This document shows, piece after piece, positions 6,758-15,117 of a DNA stretch of 47,983 nt. A program made the position numbers and the translations under genes. The notes below the pieces were generated by a model, which saw only the letters and a list, made by a program, of their open reading frames with translations, had not been told where the DNA came from and ran no database searches. Source of the DNA: Tetragenococcus muriaticus DSM 15685 (GTDB taxonomy: Bacteria; Bacillota; Bacilli; Lactobacillales; Enterococcaceae); contig NZ_AUIQ01000012.1 in assembly GCF_000423785.1 (NCBI RefSeq), positions 1-47,983 of the forward strand, given 5' to 3'. Every line of letters starts with the position of its first letter. Positions within the stretch are counted from its first letter, which is position 1.

Positions 6758-8188
6758 TTACGTTTTCTTTTTCTTCTTTTTTTTCTTTTTCTTGGTCTTT
6801 TTCATGGAACGATTCATGGCCATTTTACCAATCTTACCTTTGACGCCACCGCCAAGCATTTGCTCCATACCAGGAATATTCTCCATGTTTCCTTTCGACA
6901 TTTGTTGCATCATCTTGCGCGATTCTTTAAACTGTTTGATCATGCGATTGACTTCAACCACACTATTTCCAGAACCTGCAGCAAGTCGCCGTCTCCGACT
7001 TGGATTCAATAATTCCGGATCTTCTCGTTCTGCAGGTGTCATCGAATAGACCATTGCTTTTTTTCGCTCAATATCTTTTGGATCAAGTTGCATATTTTCA
7101 ATGCCAGACATTTCATTCATCCCTGGAATCATCTTCATGATATCTTCCATTGAGCCCATACCAGATAACTGGTCCATTTGGTCAATAAAATCATTAAAAT
7201 CAAACGTATTTTCCCGCATCTTTTCGGCCATCTCTTCGGCCTTTTTCTCATCATAATCTTGTTGGGCTTTTTCAATCAATGTTAACATATCGCCCATGCC
7301 TAATATGCGACTAGACATACGGTCCGGATGGAAAACTTCTATATCGCTTAATTTTTCTCCAGTTCCCGTAAATTTAATAGGAGCGCCAGTTACTGAACGA
7401 ATAGATAACGCAGCACCACCACGAGTATCTCCGTCTAGTTTAGTTATAACAACTCCAGAAGTCCCTAGTTGTTCATTAAAACTTTCAGCGACATTGACTG
7501 CATCTTGACCAGTCATAGCATCCACAACTAATAATGTTTCATTGGGTTGAGCCACTTCTTTAATATTTTGTAACTCTTGCATCAATGCTTCATCTACGTG
7601 CAACCGTCCAGCAGTATCAATCAATACATAGTCATTTTTCTTTTCATGAGCCAACTCCATCCCCTCGCGAACAATATCTACAGGGTTCGCTTCCGTTCCA
7701 CGATCATATACCGGAACAGATAACTGCTGACCTAATACTTTTAATTGATCCACCGCTGCTGGCCGATAAACGTCACCTGCAATCATCATAGGTCGTGCGT
7801 TCTCATTTTTCATCAGATGATTCGCTAATTTCCCAGCAAAAGTCGTCTTTCCTGCACCTTGTAAGCCAACCATCATGATTACTGTTGGAATTTTAGGTGC
7901 TTTATTAAGCCCTACTGCTTCAGAGCCGAGGGTCTTAGTAAGTTCTTCATCTACAATTTTAACAATTTGTTGTGCAGGAGATAAGCTTTCTAATACATCG
8001 GCTCCTACTGCACGTTCTCGTACATTTTTAGTAAATTCTTTCACTACTTGTAGGTTAACGTCTGCTTCTAACAAAGCTAGACGGATTTCGCGCATCATTT
8101 CTTTTACGTCAGATTCTGAAATTTTTCCTTTTTTGCGTAATTTTTTCATCGCTTGTTGCAAGCGATCAGTTAAACTTTCGAATGCCAT
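6758..8188 (-). CDS. ffh: Signal recognition particle protein Ffh
   Basis: The SRP54 GTPase, 476 residues. It has an N domain (1-90), a G domain with G1 VGLQGAGKTT near 107-116, G3 DTAGR near 190 and G4 TKLDGD near 247, and a Met-rich M domain (about 300-430) that binds 4.5S RNA and signal peptides, including SGxGNxVxEVNRMIKQF. It guides nascent membrane proteins to FtsY. The C-terminus is a run of ten lysines after KKT, which is longer than needed for RNA binding. It is cotranscribed with ylxM, whose stop is 17 bases upstream, the usual Firmicute order. GAGG precedes the ATG. Confidence 0.97.
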   Translation of the reverse strand: MAFESLTDRLQQAMKKLRKKGKISESDVKEMMREIRLALLEADVNLQVVKEFTKNVRERAVGADVLESLSPAQQIVKIVDEELTKTLGSEAVGLNKAPKIPTVIMMVGLQGAGKTTFAGKLANHLMKNENARPMMIAGDVYRPAAVDQLKVLGQQLSVPVYDRGTEANPVDIVREGMELAHEKKNDYVLIDTAGRLHVDEALMQELQNIKEVAQPNETLLVVDAMTGQDAVNVAESFNEQLGTSGVVITKLDGDTRGGAALSIRSVTGAPIKFTGTGEKLSDIEVFHPDRMSSRILGMGDMLTLIEKAQQDYDEKKAEEMAEKMRENTFDFNDFIDQMDQLSGMGSMEDIMKMIPGMNEMSGIENMQLDPKDIERKKAMVYSMTPAEREDPELLNPSRRRRLAAGSGNSVVEVNRMIKQFKESRKMMQQMSKGNMENIPGMEQMLGGGVKGKIGKMAMNRSMKKTKKKKKKKKKKT

Positions 8189-8205
8189 ATTTTATTCCTC
8201 TTTCT

Positions 8206-8544
8206 TTATTCATCAATTTCTTGAAGATCACGGACAAGGTTGGTTAACGTTTCATCTGTTGGATAACTTTCTTCTATGTACTCAGCTAACTGGTCCAATA
8301 GTTCATTTCGAACTCTATAATCAGAATACATGGACAATTTATACTCATAATCTTCTAAAATCTTTTCTGTTCGTTTTATATTATCATATACTGCTTGACG
8401 GCTGACATCAAATTCCTCGGAAATTTCCCCTAAGGAAAAATCATCTGCATAATACAGCTCCATATAATTCATTTGCTTTTTAGTTAATAAAGTGGCGTAG
8501 AATTCAAAAAGTGCATTCATACGGTTTGTTTTTTCAATTTCCAT
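8206..8544 (-). CDS. ylxM: YlxM (UPF0122) helix-turn-helix protein
   Basis: A 112-residue protein with a sigma-factor-region-4-like helix-turn-helix ([23 protein letters not shown]). It is nearly always encoded just before ffh, as here, and in streptococci it modulates the signal recognition particle. The open frame begins three codons earlier at 8553, but GGAG touches that ATG directly; the ATG at 8544 ([16 protein letters not shown]) has GGAG nine bases upstream and matches the family N-terminus, so it is chosen. No DNA target is known, and an RNA or SRP role is likelier than transcription control. Confidence 0.93.
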   Translation of the reverse strand: MEIEKTNRMNALFEFYATLLTKKQMNYMELYYADDFSLGEISEEFDVSRQAVYDNIKRTEKILEDYEYKLSMYSDYRVRNELLDQLAEYIEESYPTDETLTNLVRDLQEIDE

Positions 8545-8706
8545 CCTTTTCATCTCCGCCTATATATTCTTACGCTTCAATTATCACTCTAAACAACTTA
8601 TAAAAAGTTCTTTTTAAAATCGATTCTAATTATACCATTTTATGAACGCTTGACATAGCCCTTTTACTGATTCCTATAAATTTGAAAAAGACATTTACTC
8701 ACAAAA

Positions 8707-8758
8707 AGAATCGAACAATCTACATTTACTTTCAATAAATATAAAATCGCTCGATTCT
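8707..8758 (-). terminator. Terminator-like hairpin after the aminotransferase
   Basis: AGAATCGA (8707-8714) and TCGATTCT (8751-8758) can form an 8-base stem with a 36-base loop. On the minus strand it is followed by a T-run, which fits the end of the aminotransferase transcript. Confidence 0.6.
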
Positions 8759-8780
8759 AGCTTTTTATACGCTCATTAAT

Positions 8781-9956
8781 TTAATTTTTATTGTTCTCCA
8801 TATAATGTTTCATCCGTTTCAATGCTTCTTCTAGATCTTCCATACTAGCCGCATAGCTAAGGCGTATATAGCCTTCGCCTCCCACACCAAAAGCAGCTCC
8901 AGGTATAACGGCTAAACTTTCTTTTTCTGCAAGATCTACACAAAAAGCCATTGAATCCTGTATATAACCTGAGGGAATTTTAGCAAAAATATAGAAAGCC
9001 CCTGTAGGTTTAGCTAACTCAAAACCTAAATTTTGTAATTTCTCATACACAAAGTCGCGACGTTTTTGATACTCTTCTCTCATTGGTAAAGCATCATCAA
9101 TCCCATTAGACAAAGCATTAATGGCAGCTACTTGAACTGCTGAAGCAGCTGAAGTAACTAAATACTGATGCGTTTTAATAATTTGTTTCGTTAACTCTTC
9201 CGGAGCAAAAATTAAGCCCAAACGCCAACCTGTCATTGCATGAGACTTAGATAGCCCATTAAGTGGAATCGTTTGCTCACGTGCATATTCAGCAATTGAG
9301 ACATGCTCACCTTCATAAGTTAACTCACTATAAACTTCATCGCTAATAACAAATACTGGATATTTTTTTACAACTTCAGCAATCGCTTGAACTTCTTCTC
9401 TTGAATAAGTCACTCCAGTAGGATTACTAGGATAATTAAGTATGATCGCTTTAACTTGATCTCCATATTTTTGTAAAGTTTCTTCTAGTACTTCTGGAGA
9501 AAGAACAAAATCGTTCAAGCTTGTATCAATGTAAATCGGCTCAGCACCACTTAATGTAATGATTGGTTCATAACCAGGAAAAATAGGAGAAGGCACGATC
9601 ACTTTATCACCAGCTTCCAATACGCTAATCAAACTGGCAGAAATCCCTTCTGTAACCCCTACAGTGACTAATACTTCTGATTGAGAATTATAAGATAAAT
9701 TATATTTATCATGAACAAACTTAGAAGCGGCTTTTCTTAAATCCAAAAGCCCGGACATCCCTGTATAATGACTATAATTTTGCTCGATTGCAGAAATTCC
9801 AGCTTGTTTCACATGTTCTGGGGTATTAAAATCTGGCTCACCTAATGTTAATTTTAACATATTAGGGATATTGGAAACACGTTCATCAAATTGTCGAATC
9901 ATGGACACCTCAATTTGATCTAAACGTGAATTAAATCTTTGTGTAACGTCTACCAT
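8781..9956 (-). CDS. PLP-dependent class I/II aminotransferase
   Basis: A 391-residue fold-type I aminotransferase. The substrate-binding start is KLTLGEPDFNTPEHVK, the PLP phosphate and ring region includes ILNYPSNPTG and VISDEVYSELTY, and the Schiff-base lysine is in LNGLSKSHAMTGWRLG. A C-terminal Arg in GYIRLSYA binds the carboxylate. It is related to PatA and AraT-type enzymes, so it may act on acetyl-diaminopimelate or on aromatic amino acids; the sequence alone does not settle which. The ATG at 9956 has AAAGGA nine bases upstream, while the ATG at 9965 touches the ribosome site, so 9956 is preferred. Monocistronic, with terminators on both sides. Confidence 0.9.
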   Translation of the reverse strand: MVDVTQRFNSRLDQIEVSMIRQFDERVSNIPNMLKLTLGEPDFNTPEHVKQAGISAIEQNYSHYTGMSGLLDLRKAASKFVHDKYNLSYNSQSEVLVTVGVTEGISASLISVLEAGDKVIVPSPIFPGYEPIITLSGAEPIYIDTSLNDFVLSPEVLEETLQKYGDQVKAIILNYPSNPTGVTYSREEVQAIAEVVKKYPVFVISDEVYSELTYEGEHVSIAEYAREQTIPLNGLSKSHAMTGWRLGLIFAPEELTKQIIKTHQYLVTSAASAVQVAAINALSNGIDDALPMREEYQKRRDFVYEKLQNLGFELAKPTGAFYIFAKIPSGYIQDSMAFCVDLAEKESLAVIPGAAFGVGGEGYIRLSYAASMEDLEEALKRMKHYMENNKN

Positions 9957-10060
9957 TTTTATCATTCCTTTAACATAAACTTACAAATCTAATTGTTATT
10001 ATCCTAACATAACTTAAAAAGCTAGAAAATTCAAAAGTTTCTCACGATTTTTTGAATTTT

Positions 10061-10095
10061 AAAAATGGCTGAAAGAAAACTATCCAGCCATTTTT
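10061..10095 (-). terminator. Terminator after the Phd-like gene
   Basis: AAAAATGGCTG (10061-10071) and CAGCCATTTTT (10085-10095) form an 11-base stem with a 13-base loop. T-rich sequence follows on the minus strand, and the hairpin lies just past the Phd-like stop codon. Confidence 0.82.
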
Positions 10096-10100
10096 AAATT

Positions 10101-10637
10101 TTATTTCAAATAAATTCTTTCTATGTTTATATGGTCAAGCAAACGAGCCTTTTTATCTTGTTCGCCTAGAACCTCGGCAATAACGTTTTTGCCAGATACC
10201 TTTTGTCGTGATTGATATACAATTTTTCCTGATTGTTTCAATTCATTAAGCATATCTGTTACACCACCAAAGCCCGTTTTTCTAGTAATGAAACCATGAG
10301 ATACCATTCGTTCATCCAACGTTTTTGCTGAAATACTTGTTTCACTCATTAGATTTTCTTGCAGTTGTTGATATAACTCTTCTAAACCTGTATCAACAAC
10401 TCTTTTTTCTATTATTTCAGGTGATTTTGACAACACATTTCCCTTACCATGTAAATCATCTAATTCTTGTACCAAGGCTTCGTATTGCTCTTGAGTTAGC
10501 ATCACACCCGCTACTTTCTCCCGATTAAAAACATATACAGCCGTTCCTGCCTGTTTCGCTTGTTCAAATACCTCCATTGGTGAACGTTTCACTTCGGTAA
10601 TGGAAGTCGTCGGAACTTCAAGCTTTTTTAGTTCCAT
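10101..10637 (-). CDS. Orphan Phd/YefM-like antitoxin-domain protein
   Basis: A 178-residue protein. Residues 1-60 resemble a Phd/YefM antitoxin DNA-binding domain (VPTTSITEVKRSPMEVFEQAKQAGTAVYVFNREKVAGVMLTQEQYEAL). The remaining 115 residues are unrelated: a Glu/Leu-rich helix, a linker and a basic end (SGKIVYQSRQKVSGKNVIAEVLGEQDKKARLLDHINIERIYLK). No toxin gene is adjacent. Antitoxins of this family are normally 80-90 residues, so this is about twice the length. The frame opens at 10682, but AGGGGGAG lies just before the ATG at 10637, which is chosen. It may be a transcription factor that borrowed the Phd fold. Function not established. Confidence 0.75.
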   Translation of the reverse strand: MELKKLEVPTTSITEVKRSPMEVFEQAKQAGTAVYVFNREKVAGVMLTQEQYEALVQELDDLHGKGNVLSKSPEIIEKRVVDTGLEELYQQLQENLMSETSISAKTLDERMVSHGFITRKTGFGGVTDMLNELKQSGKIVYQSRQKVSGKNVIAEVLGEQDKKARLLDHINIERIYLK

Positions 10638-10761
10638 TGTACTCCCCCTCTCATCAATTGTATTATAGCATAATAATTTCACCAGTTCACAATTTCAAAT
10701 AGTAAAAATAAACACAAAAACAACAATCGCTTTGTAGAAAGACTCTTTTTGTTTAATAAAA

Positions 10762-10787
10762 AAAGCAGGCATTTTATCCCCTGCTTT
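10762..10787 (-). terminator. Terminator of the copYZ operon
   Basis: AAAGCAGG and CCTGCTTT form an 8-base stem with a 10-base loop, followed by a T-run (TTTTTTTATT) on the minus strand. It lies just past copZ and so ends the operon there, with no transport ATPase gene after it. Confidence 0.88.
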
Positions 10788-10807
10788 AATTTATTAAGCT
10801 TATTAAA

Positions 10808-11017
10808 TTACATAAGTTTCGCTGTATAACCTGTATCAATGATCTTTTTGGCAATTTGATTACTATCTATTTGTGTATCATCAAATTTAACTACTCCATT
10901 TTTACGTTTTAAATGAATACTTACCTTTTGAATTCCAGGTAATTCATTAATTGCTTTTTCAATGCTAGTAACACAATGGTTACAGTTCATATCTTCAATG
11001 GAAAACTTTTGTTTCAT
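10808..11017 (-). CDS. copZ: Copper chaperone CopZ
   Basis: A 69-residue heavy-metal-associated domain protein. The metal-binding loop is MNCNHC (MxCxxC, residues 10-15), followed by an amphipathic helix and the beta strands of the ferredoxin-like fold; GYTA near residue 65 is typical. In Enterococcus hirae, CopZ carries Cu(I) to the CopY repressor and releases it from DNA. The gene begins three bases after the copY stop, with GGGGGA in the end of copY as ribosome site, so translation is coupled. A terminator follows at once. Confident call. Confidence 0.95.
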   Translation of the reverse strand: MKQKFSIEDMNCNHCVTSIEKAINELPGIQKVSIHLKRKNGVVKFDDTQIDSNQIAKKIIDTGYTAKLM

Positions 11018-11020
11018 TCA

Positions 11021-11476
11021 TCATTCCCCCATTTCATCTTCTTTGCATATACATTGTCCAGGGATGCAATTACAAGCAACGTCTGTTACTGGTGATTTTT
11101 TCAATAGAGCATCTTCAATATTATCAATATCTTCTTGAGATAACTCAGCTTCTGAAATCATATCTGCAATCGTACTTCCTACTTTTTTGGCACATATGTG
11201 TGAAAAGATGTTTTCTGTAGCACTACGCACCGTTTGCTCTTCGGTAACTTTTGCAGAATAAACGAACTTCTTTCCGGATTGTTCCGTTTGTAAGACATCT
11301 TTTTTGACCAATCTACCGAGTAATGTTTTTATGGTTGCTAATTTCCATCCTTTAGAGTGGCTTAATAAGTTATTGATTGTTTTAGCGTCTGTTTTCCCCT
11401 TGGTCCAAACAACACGCATAACTTCCCATTCGGAATCACTGATTTTTATCGGTTCCGATTCTACCAAGGTGTTCAT
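11021..11476 (-). CDS. copY: Copper-responsive repressor CopY
   Basis: A 151-residue BlaI/MecI-type winged-helix repressor. The N-terminal 75 residues hold the DNA-binding domain ([23 protein letters not shown] and [16 protein letters not shown]). The C-terminus carries the CopY signature [10 protein letters not shown] (CxCx4CxC), which holds zinc when bound to DNA and Cu(I) when released. The frame opens at 11521, but the upstream ATG lies inside the promoter and cop box; the ATG at 11476 has GAAAGGGG upstream and is the true start. The operon is copY-copZ only; the CopA/CopB ATPases of E. hirae are not here and must be elsewhere if present. Confidence 0.95.
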   Translation of the reverse strand: MNTLVESEPIKISDSEWEVMRVVWTKGKTDAKTINNLLSHSKGWKLATIKTLLGRLVKKDVLQTEQSGKKFVYSAKVTEEQTVRSATENIFSHICAKKVGSTIADMISEAELSQEDIDNIEDALLKKSPVTDVACNCIPGQCICKEDEMGE

Positions 11477-11502
11477 AAAAACAGCCCCTTTCTCATACAA
11501 TA

Positions 11503-11531
11503 AGTTTACAACTGTAATCATAATTTGTCAA
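11503..11531 (-). promoter_or_regulatory. copY promoter
   Basis: On the minus strand, TTGACA (11526-11531) is followed by 17 bases and TAAACT (11503-11508). The -10 lies about 27 bases before the copY ATG. The cop box overlaps the spacer and the -10, which would let bound CopY block RNA polymerase. Confidence 0.8.
11507..11516. promoter_or_regulatory. cop box (CopY operator)
   Basis: TACAACTGTA matches the CopY operator TACANNTGTA exactly. A single copy is visible; the E. hirae cop promoter has two. Binding by CopY is inferred from the exact match and its place on the promoter. Confidence 0.88.
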
Positions 11532-11564
11532 AAAAACTATTTTTTTCTTCATAATAGTTAAAAT

Positions 11565-11608
11565 AAAAGTTGGAAGTTAGTGATTTAACTTCCAACTTTT
11601 ATTTTTTT
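11565..11608. terminator. Terminator after tagO
   Basis: AAAAGTTGGAAGTTA and TAACTTCCAACTTTT form a 15-base perfect stem with a small loop. A/T runs flank both sides. It overlaps the tagO stop region and stops tagO transcription just before the copY promoter. Confidence 0.88.
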
Positions 11609-12735
11609 TCATGTTTATTTTTATGTTTTGTTTTTTTTAACACATTTTGGCGATACCTACGATTACCCACAAATTTCAGTGTTCTCATTAATGGTTGGCG
11701 GTTTTCTCCTACTAATCCGATTAACTCAATAAATAATTCTAATCCAAACAAAGTACTTATCACCAATAAAACAATTGCCCAAGCACTAGCGTAGTTCATC
11801 AATAAAGCAATCATAGCAAATACCATCGCTAGCGCGTAAATTGTAAGTACAGCACCCCGATGAGTAAAACCTAATGAAAGCAAACGGTGATGAAGATGCA
11901 TTTTATCTGCAGAAGAAATCGGCTTTTTATTAAAATAACGACGCAACATCGCATAAACGGTATCAGTAATTGGCACTCCTAAAATAAACATCGGAGTCAA
12001 TACTGAAATAAATGTCGCATTTTTTAACCCTTGTAAAGAAAAAACCGAAATCATAAAGCCTAAAAATAAAGCTCCTGTATCTCCTAAATAAATCGCTGCT
12101 GGATGAAAGTTATAAGGGAAGAAACCGGTAATCGCAGCAACCAAAGAAAAAATCATAATCGCTAACGGTACGCCGTTGGTAGGTAAAAAGAAATAACTAG
12201 TCAAACCAATAGTGACCAAAGCAATAACTGCCACACCACAAGCAAGGCCATCTAATCCATCAATCAAATTTACCGCATTAGTAATAGCTAAAATCCAGAT
12301 AAGAGTCATTGGAAGACGTAACCAATCAAGTTGGAAAGAACCAACAAAAGGAATAGAAAGAGTGTCAATCCCAATGTCGCCTATAAAGTATACCACTAAA
12401 GAAGCAAAAATAATGCCTAATGTTTTTTGGGCGGGAGTGATTTCATAGATATCATCCATTAAACCTGTTAATACGATAACAAAGGCAGCTATCAGCATAG
12501 GCCACACTCGTTGCGAGTCTAAAGTATTGTTAAATTCCCACAAAACAGCTACTGTAAATGAAATAAAAATACTTAAGCCACCAGCAGTAGGCATCGTCTT
12601 ATTATTAACACGACGTTCGTCAGGGCGATCCACTGCTCCGATTTTAAAAGATAATAATTTTAACAACGGAGTTAAAATTACTGACAAGAACATTGTCGCA
12701 ATTAATTTTAATATGAATTGAAAAGTAAATCCCAT
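11599..12735 (-). CDS. tagO: Undecaprenyl-phosphate GlcNAc-1-phosphate transferase TagO/WecA
   Basis: A 378-residue membrane protein of the MraY/WecA family with about ten or eleven membrane segments. It moves GlcNAc-1-phosphate from UDP-GlcNAc onto undecaprenyl phosphate, the first step of wall teichoic acid or related polymer synthesis. Family motifs are GLMDDIYEI, NAVNLIDGLDGLACG, YLGDTGALFLGF and the cytosolic His motif HLHHRLLSLGFTHRGAV. The C-terminal end is strongly basic (KKTKHKNKHEKK). It is last in the map-yihY-tagO gene run. The ribosome site is weak (AAGGCGA). It is distinct from MraY, also present at 32322-33287. Confidence 0.93.
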   Translation of the reverse strand: MGFTFQFILKLIATMFLSVILTPLLKLLSFKIGAVDRPDERRVNNKTMPTAGGLSIFISFTVAVLWEFNNTLDSQRVWPMLIAAFVIVLTGLMDDIYEITPAQKTLGIIFASLVVYFIGDIGIDTLSIPFVGSFQLDWLRLPMTLIWILAITNAVNLIDGLDGLACGVAVIALVTIGLTSYFFLPTNGVPLAIMIFSLVAAITGFFPYNFHPAAIYLGDTGALFLGFMISVFSLQGLKNATFISVLTPMFILGVPITDTVYAMLRRYFNKKPISSADKMHLHHRLLSLGFTHRGAVLTIYALAMVFAMIALLMNYASAWAIVLLVISTLFGLELFIELIGLVGENRQPLMRTLKFVGNRRYRQNVLKKTKHKNKHEKK

Positions 12736-12781
12736 TCGCCTTGCTCGCTTTCATTCAACTTTTTCAGTGCTTGAACATTTT

Positions 12782-13654
12782 TTATTTATCAGATATCTCG
12801 TTTGCCTGTAGTTTACCATGATAAAATTCTTCCATTGAAGCATTCAACACACTACCTAAGATAATGATCATTGCTGCGAAATTTAGCCATAACATCAACA
12901 CGACAAAACTCCCGATAATTTGGTATCCACTCACGGTTGTGGCAAAAAATCTCGCATAAAGTCCAAATACTTGCGATAATAACATCCAACCCACCGTTGC
13001 AAAGACTGCGCCTGGCAGAATTGAAGCTATCTTCATTTTGATATTTGGCACCATCCAATAAATAATTGCCATTAATAAGAATAAGGCTACAAAAGTAAGC
13101 GGCCATTTTACTGTTTGGAACACATTTAAAAAGGAATCAGGAATTTGGAAAATCGGCTGTATGGCATCTAAAAGAACTTGGCCCACTCCAATAATAAGAG
13201 ATAAAGCAACCATCGCAAACAAAAAGACAATCAAAACAAGGACAGAAAGAACTCTAGCCACAATGCCGGCTCGTTGCTCAACACCTAAACTCTTGTTCAT
13301 CGCTTTTTGTAAAGCATTAATACTCTTGCTTGCAGACCAAATAGTTGTAAGAGCTGAAATAGACAGTAGGCCTCCAGAGCTTTGTGTCAATAAATCTTCA
13401 ATTGCCGGCCCCAAAAAACGATAAATAGTCCCAGGAATAATTTCTTGAATATAAGGTAAAACCGAATCAGGATCAATGTTTAGGAAAGGAAGTATATTTC
13501 CCACAGTAATCAGTAATGGAAAAAGAGATAATAATAAATAATAAGCTACTACAATAGAGTATGTAGTGAACTCTGAAACCTTAACTCTTTCTTTTAAAAT
13601 ATTAAAAAATCTCGAAAAACCCTTCTGGTCATTAACTGCTTCCTTTTTACTCAT
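12782..13654 (-). CDS. YihY/BrkB-family membrane protein
   Basis: A 290-residue inner-membrane protein with six predicted membrane segments, among them YSIVVAYYLLLSLFPLLITVG, VLSVLVLIVFLFAMVALSLI and the last segment before IILGSVLNASMEEF. The FPLLITV and WLNFAAMIIILGSVLNA regions are family signatures. Members were once called ribonuclease BN, which is now known to be wrong; the true function is unknown. It starts 15 bases after map with AAGGAG upstream of the ATG and is followed by tagO, so the three are probably one transcript. A structural or transport role in the envelope is only an inference. Confidence 0.9.
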   Translation of the reverse strand: MSKKEAVNDQKGFSRFFNILKERVKVSEFTTYSIVVAYYLLLSLFPLLITVGNILPFLNIDPDSVLPYIQEIIPGTIYRFLGPAIEDLLTQSSGGLLSISALTTIWSASKSINALQKAMNKSLGVEQRAGIVARVLSVLVLIVFLFAMVALSLIIGVGQVLLDAIQPIFQIPDSFLNVFQTVKWPLTFVALFLLMAIIYWMVPNIKMKIASILPGAVFATVGWMLLSQVFGLYARFFATTVSGYQIIGSFVVLMLWLNFAAMIIILGSVLNASMEEFYHGKLQANEISDK

Positions 13655-13669
13655 CGCCTTCTCCTTTTG

Positions 13670-14434
13670 CTAATATGTTCCTTCTGTACCTTGCGAAGTT
13701 AAAATACGTGGCCCTTCCTTAGTAATAGCTAGACTGTGTTCATATTGACAACTCAATCCGCCATCTTGTGTATAAGCAGTCCAACCATTGGAATCCATCT
13801 TCATTTCCCAAGTACCTGTATTAACCATTGGTTCAATCGTGATAACCATACCTTCTTTTAGACGCAAACCTTTGCCTTTATGCCCATAATGAGGAACAGC
13901 AGGCTCTTCATGAATCGTAGGACCAATTCCGTGTCCAATAAAATCACGCACGATCCCGTAGCCTTCACCTTCCACATAGGTCTGGATCGCATGTCCTATA
14001 TCTCCAATACGATTACCAACTTGTGCTTGTTCAATACCAAGATATAAAGCTTTTTTCGTAACTTCCATTAAACGCTTGACTTCATCAGAAGGCTGTCCAA
14101 CAACATAAGCCCAACAAGAATCAGAAACAGCCCCTTTTAAATCTACACACATATCAACTTTAATCAGATCTCCTTCTTTTAATGGCCTTTTTCGTGGAAA
14201 ACCATGACAGATCTCATCATTAATACTCGTACAAGTTGCATATTCATACCCTTCGAAACCAATTTGTGCTGCAATTCCCCCATGACTTTCAATATAGTCT
14301 CGGGCAAATTCTTCGATATCCCAACTGCTCACTCCTGGTTTAATAAATGCTCGTAATTGTTTATGTACATCAGCTAGTAGGGCACCAGATTCATCCATAC
14401 TATCAACTTCTCTTTTTGATTTTAACGTAATCAT
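13670..14434 (-). CDS. map: Methionine aminopeptidase, type I
   Basis: A 254-residue enzyme that removes the initiator Met from new proteins. The five metal ligands are recognisable: Asp in KVDMCVDLKG, Asp in AVSDSCW, His in GHGIGPTIHEEP, Glu in ITIEPMVNTG and Glu in CQYEHSLAIT. The segment between the two Asp residues differs from the E. coli form but keeps the pita-bread fold pattern. It is the first gene of the map-yihY-tagO run and is divergent from the flavodoxin gene at 14620. AAAGGAG precedes the ATG. High confidence. Confidence 0.96.
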   Translation of the reverse strand: MITLKSKREVDSMDESGALLADVHKQLRAFIKPGVSSWDIEEFARDYIESHGGIAAQIGFEGYEYATCTSINDEICHGFPRKRPLKEGDLIKVDMCVDLKGAVSDSCWAYVVGQPSDEVKRLMEVTKKALYLGIEQAQVGNRIGDIGHAIQTYVEGEGYGIVRDFIGHGIGPTIHEEPAVPHYGHKGKGLRLKEGMVITIEPMVNTGTWEMKMDSNGWTAYTQDGGLSCQYEHSLAITKEGPRILTSQGTEGTY

Positions 14435-14619
14435 TTCCTTATCTCCTTTATTGAAATCTTACTTATTTTACCACAACACCCTCTTTTTTTCCAAATTTCA
14501 TAGGTGAAAAGCTATGGGCTTATTATTTCTTTTTATCACTTATTTTGCTATAATGATAAATAATCAAATAAAAAATAATGCCTCTTTACCTATATAGTAT
14601 AAATATCAAGGAGGAACTT

Positions 14620-15069
14620 ATGCCTTTAGCAAAAATTATTTATGGTAGCTTAACAGGAAATACCGAGGAAATGGCGGATATTGTTTGTGAAGCTTTAGAA
14701 AAATTAGACATCGAAGTAGAAATCGATGAATGTACTCAGGTGGAAGCTTCTGAATTTACCAATGCAGATATCTGCATTGTCGGAGCCTATACTTACGATG
14801 AAGGAACCATCCCTGAAGAAATGCTCGATCTTTATGAAGATTTACAAGAATTAAACCTTAACGGTAAAGTATTTGGTGTATGTGGTTCAGGAGATACATT
14901 TTATGAACACTACGCAACAGCAGTAGACAAATTCGAGGAGGCTTTTCTAGCAGCAGGAGCCAAAAAAGGTACAGAAAAAATCAAGGTAGATCTAGCTGTA
15001 GAAAAAGAAGACATTCAACAACTAGAAGCCTTTGCTTCGCAATTAGTTACTACATACCAAACAATATAA
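14620..15069 (+). CDS. Flavodoxin
   Basis: A 149-residue short-chain flavodoxin that carries electrons through bound FMN. The phosphate loop is YGSLTGNTEEMAD (residues 8-20). The FMN-ring loops are around GAYTYDEGTIPEEMLDLYEDL (57-77) and CGSGDTFYEHYATAVDKFEE (91-110). It is acidic, as usual. An ATG at 14578 opens the frame, but AAGGAGG lies seven bases before the ATG at 14620, so that start is right. A -10-like TATAAT lies at 14550-14555. It converges with the TetR gene across a shared terminator. Its redox partners are not visible nearby. Confidence 0.95.
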   Translation: MPLAKIIYGSLTGNTEEMADIVCEALEKLDIEVEIDECTQVEASEFTNADICIVGAYTYDEGTIPEEMLDLYEDLQELNLNGKVFGVCGSGDTFYEHYATAVDKFEEAFLAAGAKKGTEKIKVDLAVEKEDIQQLEAFASQLVTTYQTI

Positions 15070-15070
15070 G

Positions 15071-15117
15071 AAAAAAGCAAGAGCACTCACTAAAAAGAAT
15101 GTCCTTGCTCTTTTTTA
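15071..15117. terminator. Bidirectional terminator between flavodoxin and TetR genes
   Basis: AGCAAG (15076-15081) pairs with CTTGCT (15104-15109); AAGAGCA with TGCTCTT is an alternative pairing. A-run and T-run flank the hairpin on both sides, so it can stop both convergent genes. Confidence 0.75.

Noticed and set aside
7875..8405. 176-residue plus-strand frame opposite ffh and ylxM
   Set aside because: It is antisense to two certain genes and reads through their coding sequence; no ribosome site or family pattern.
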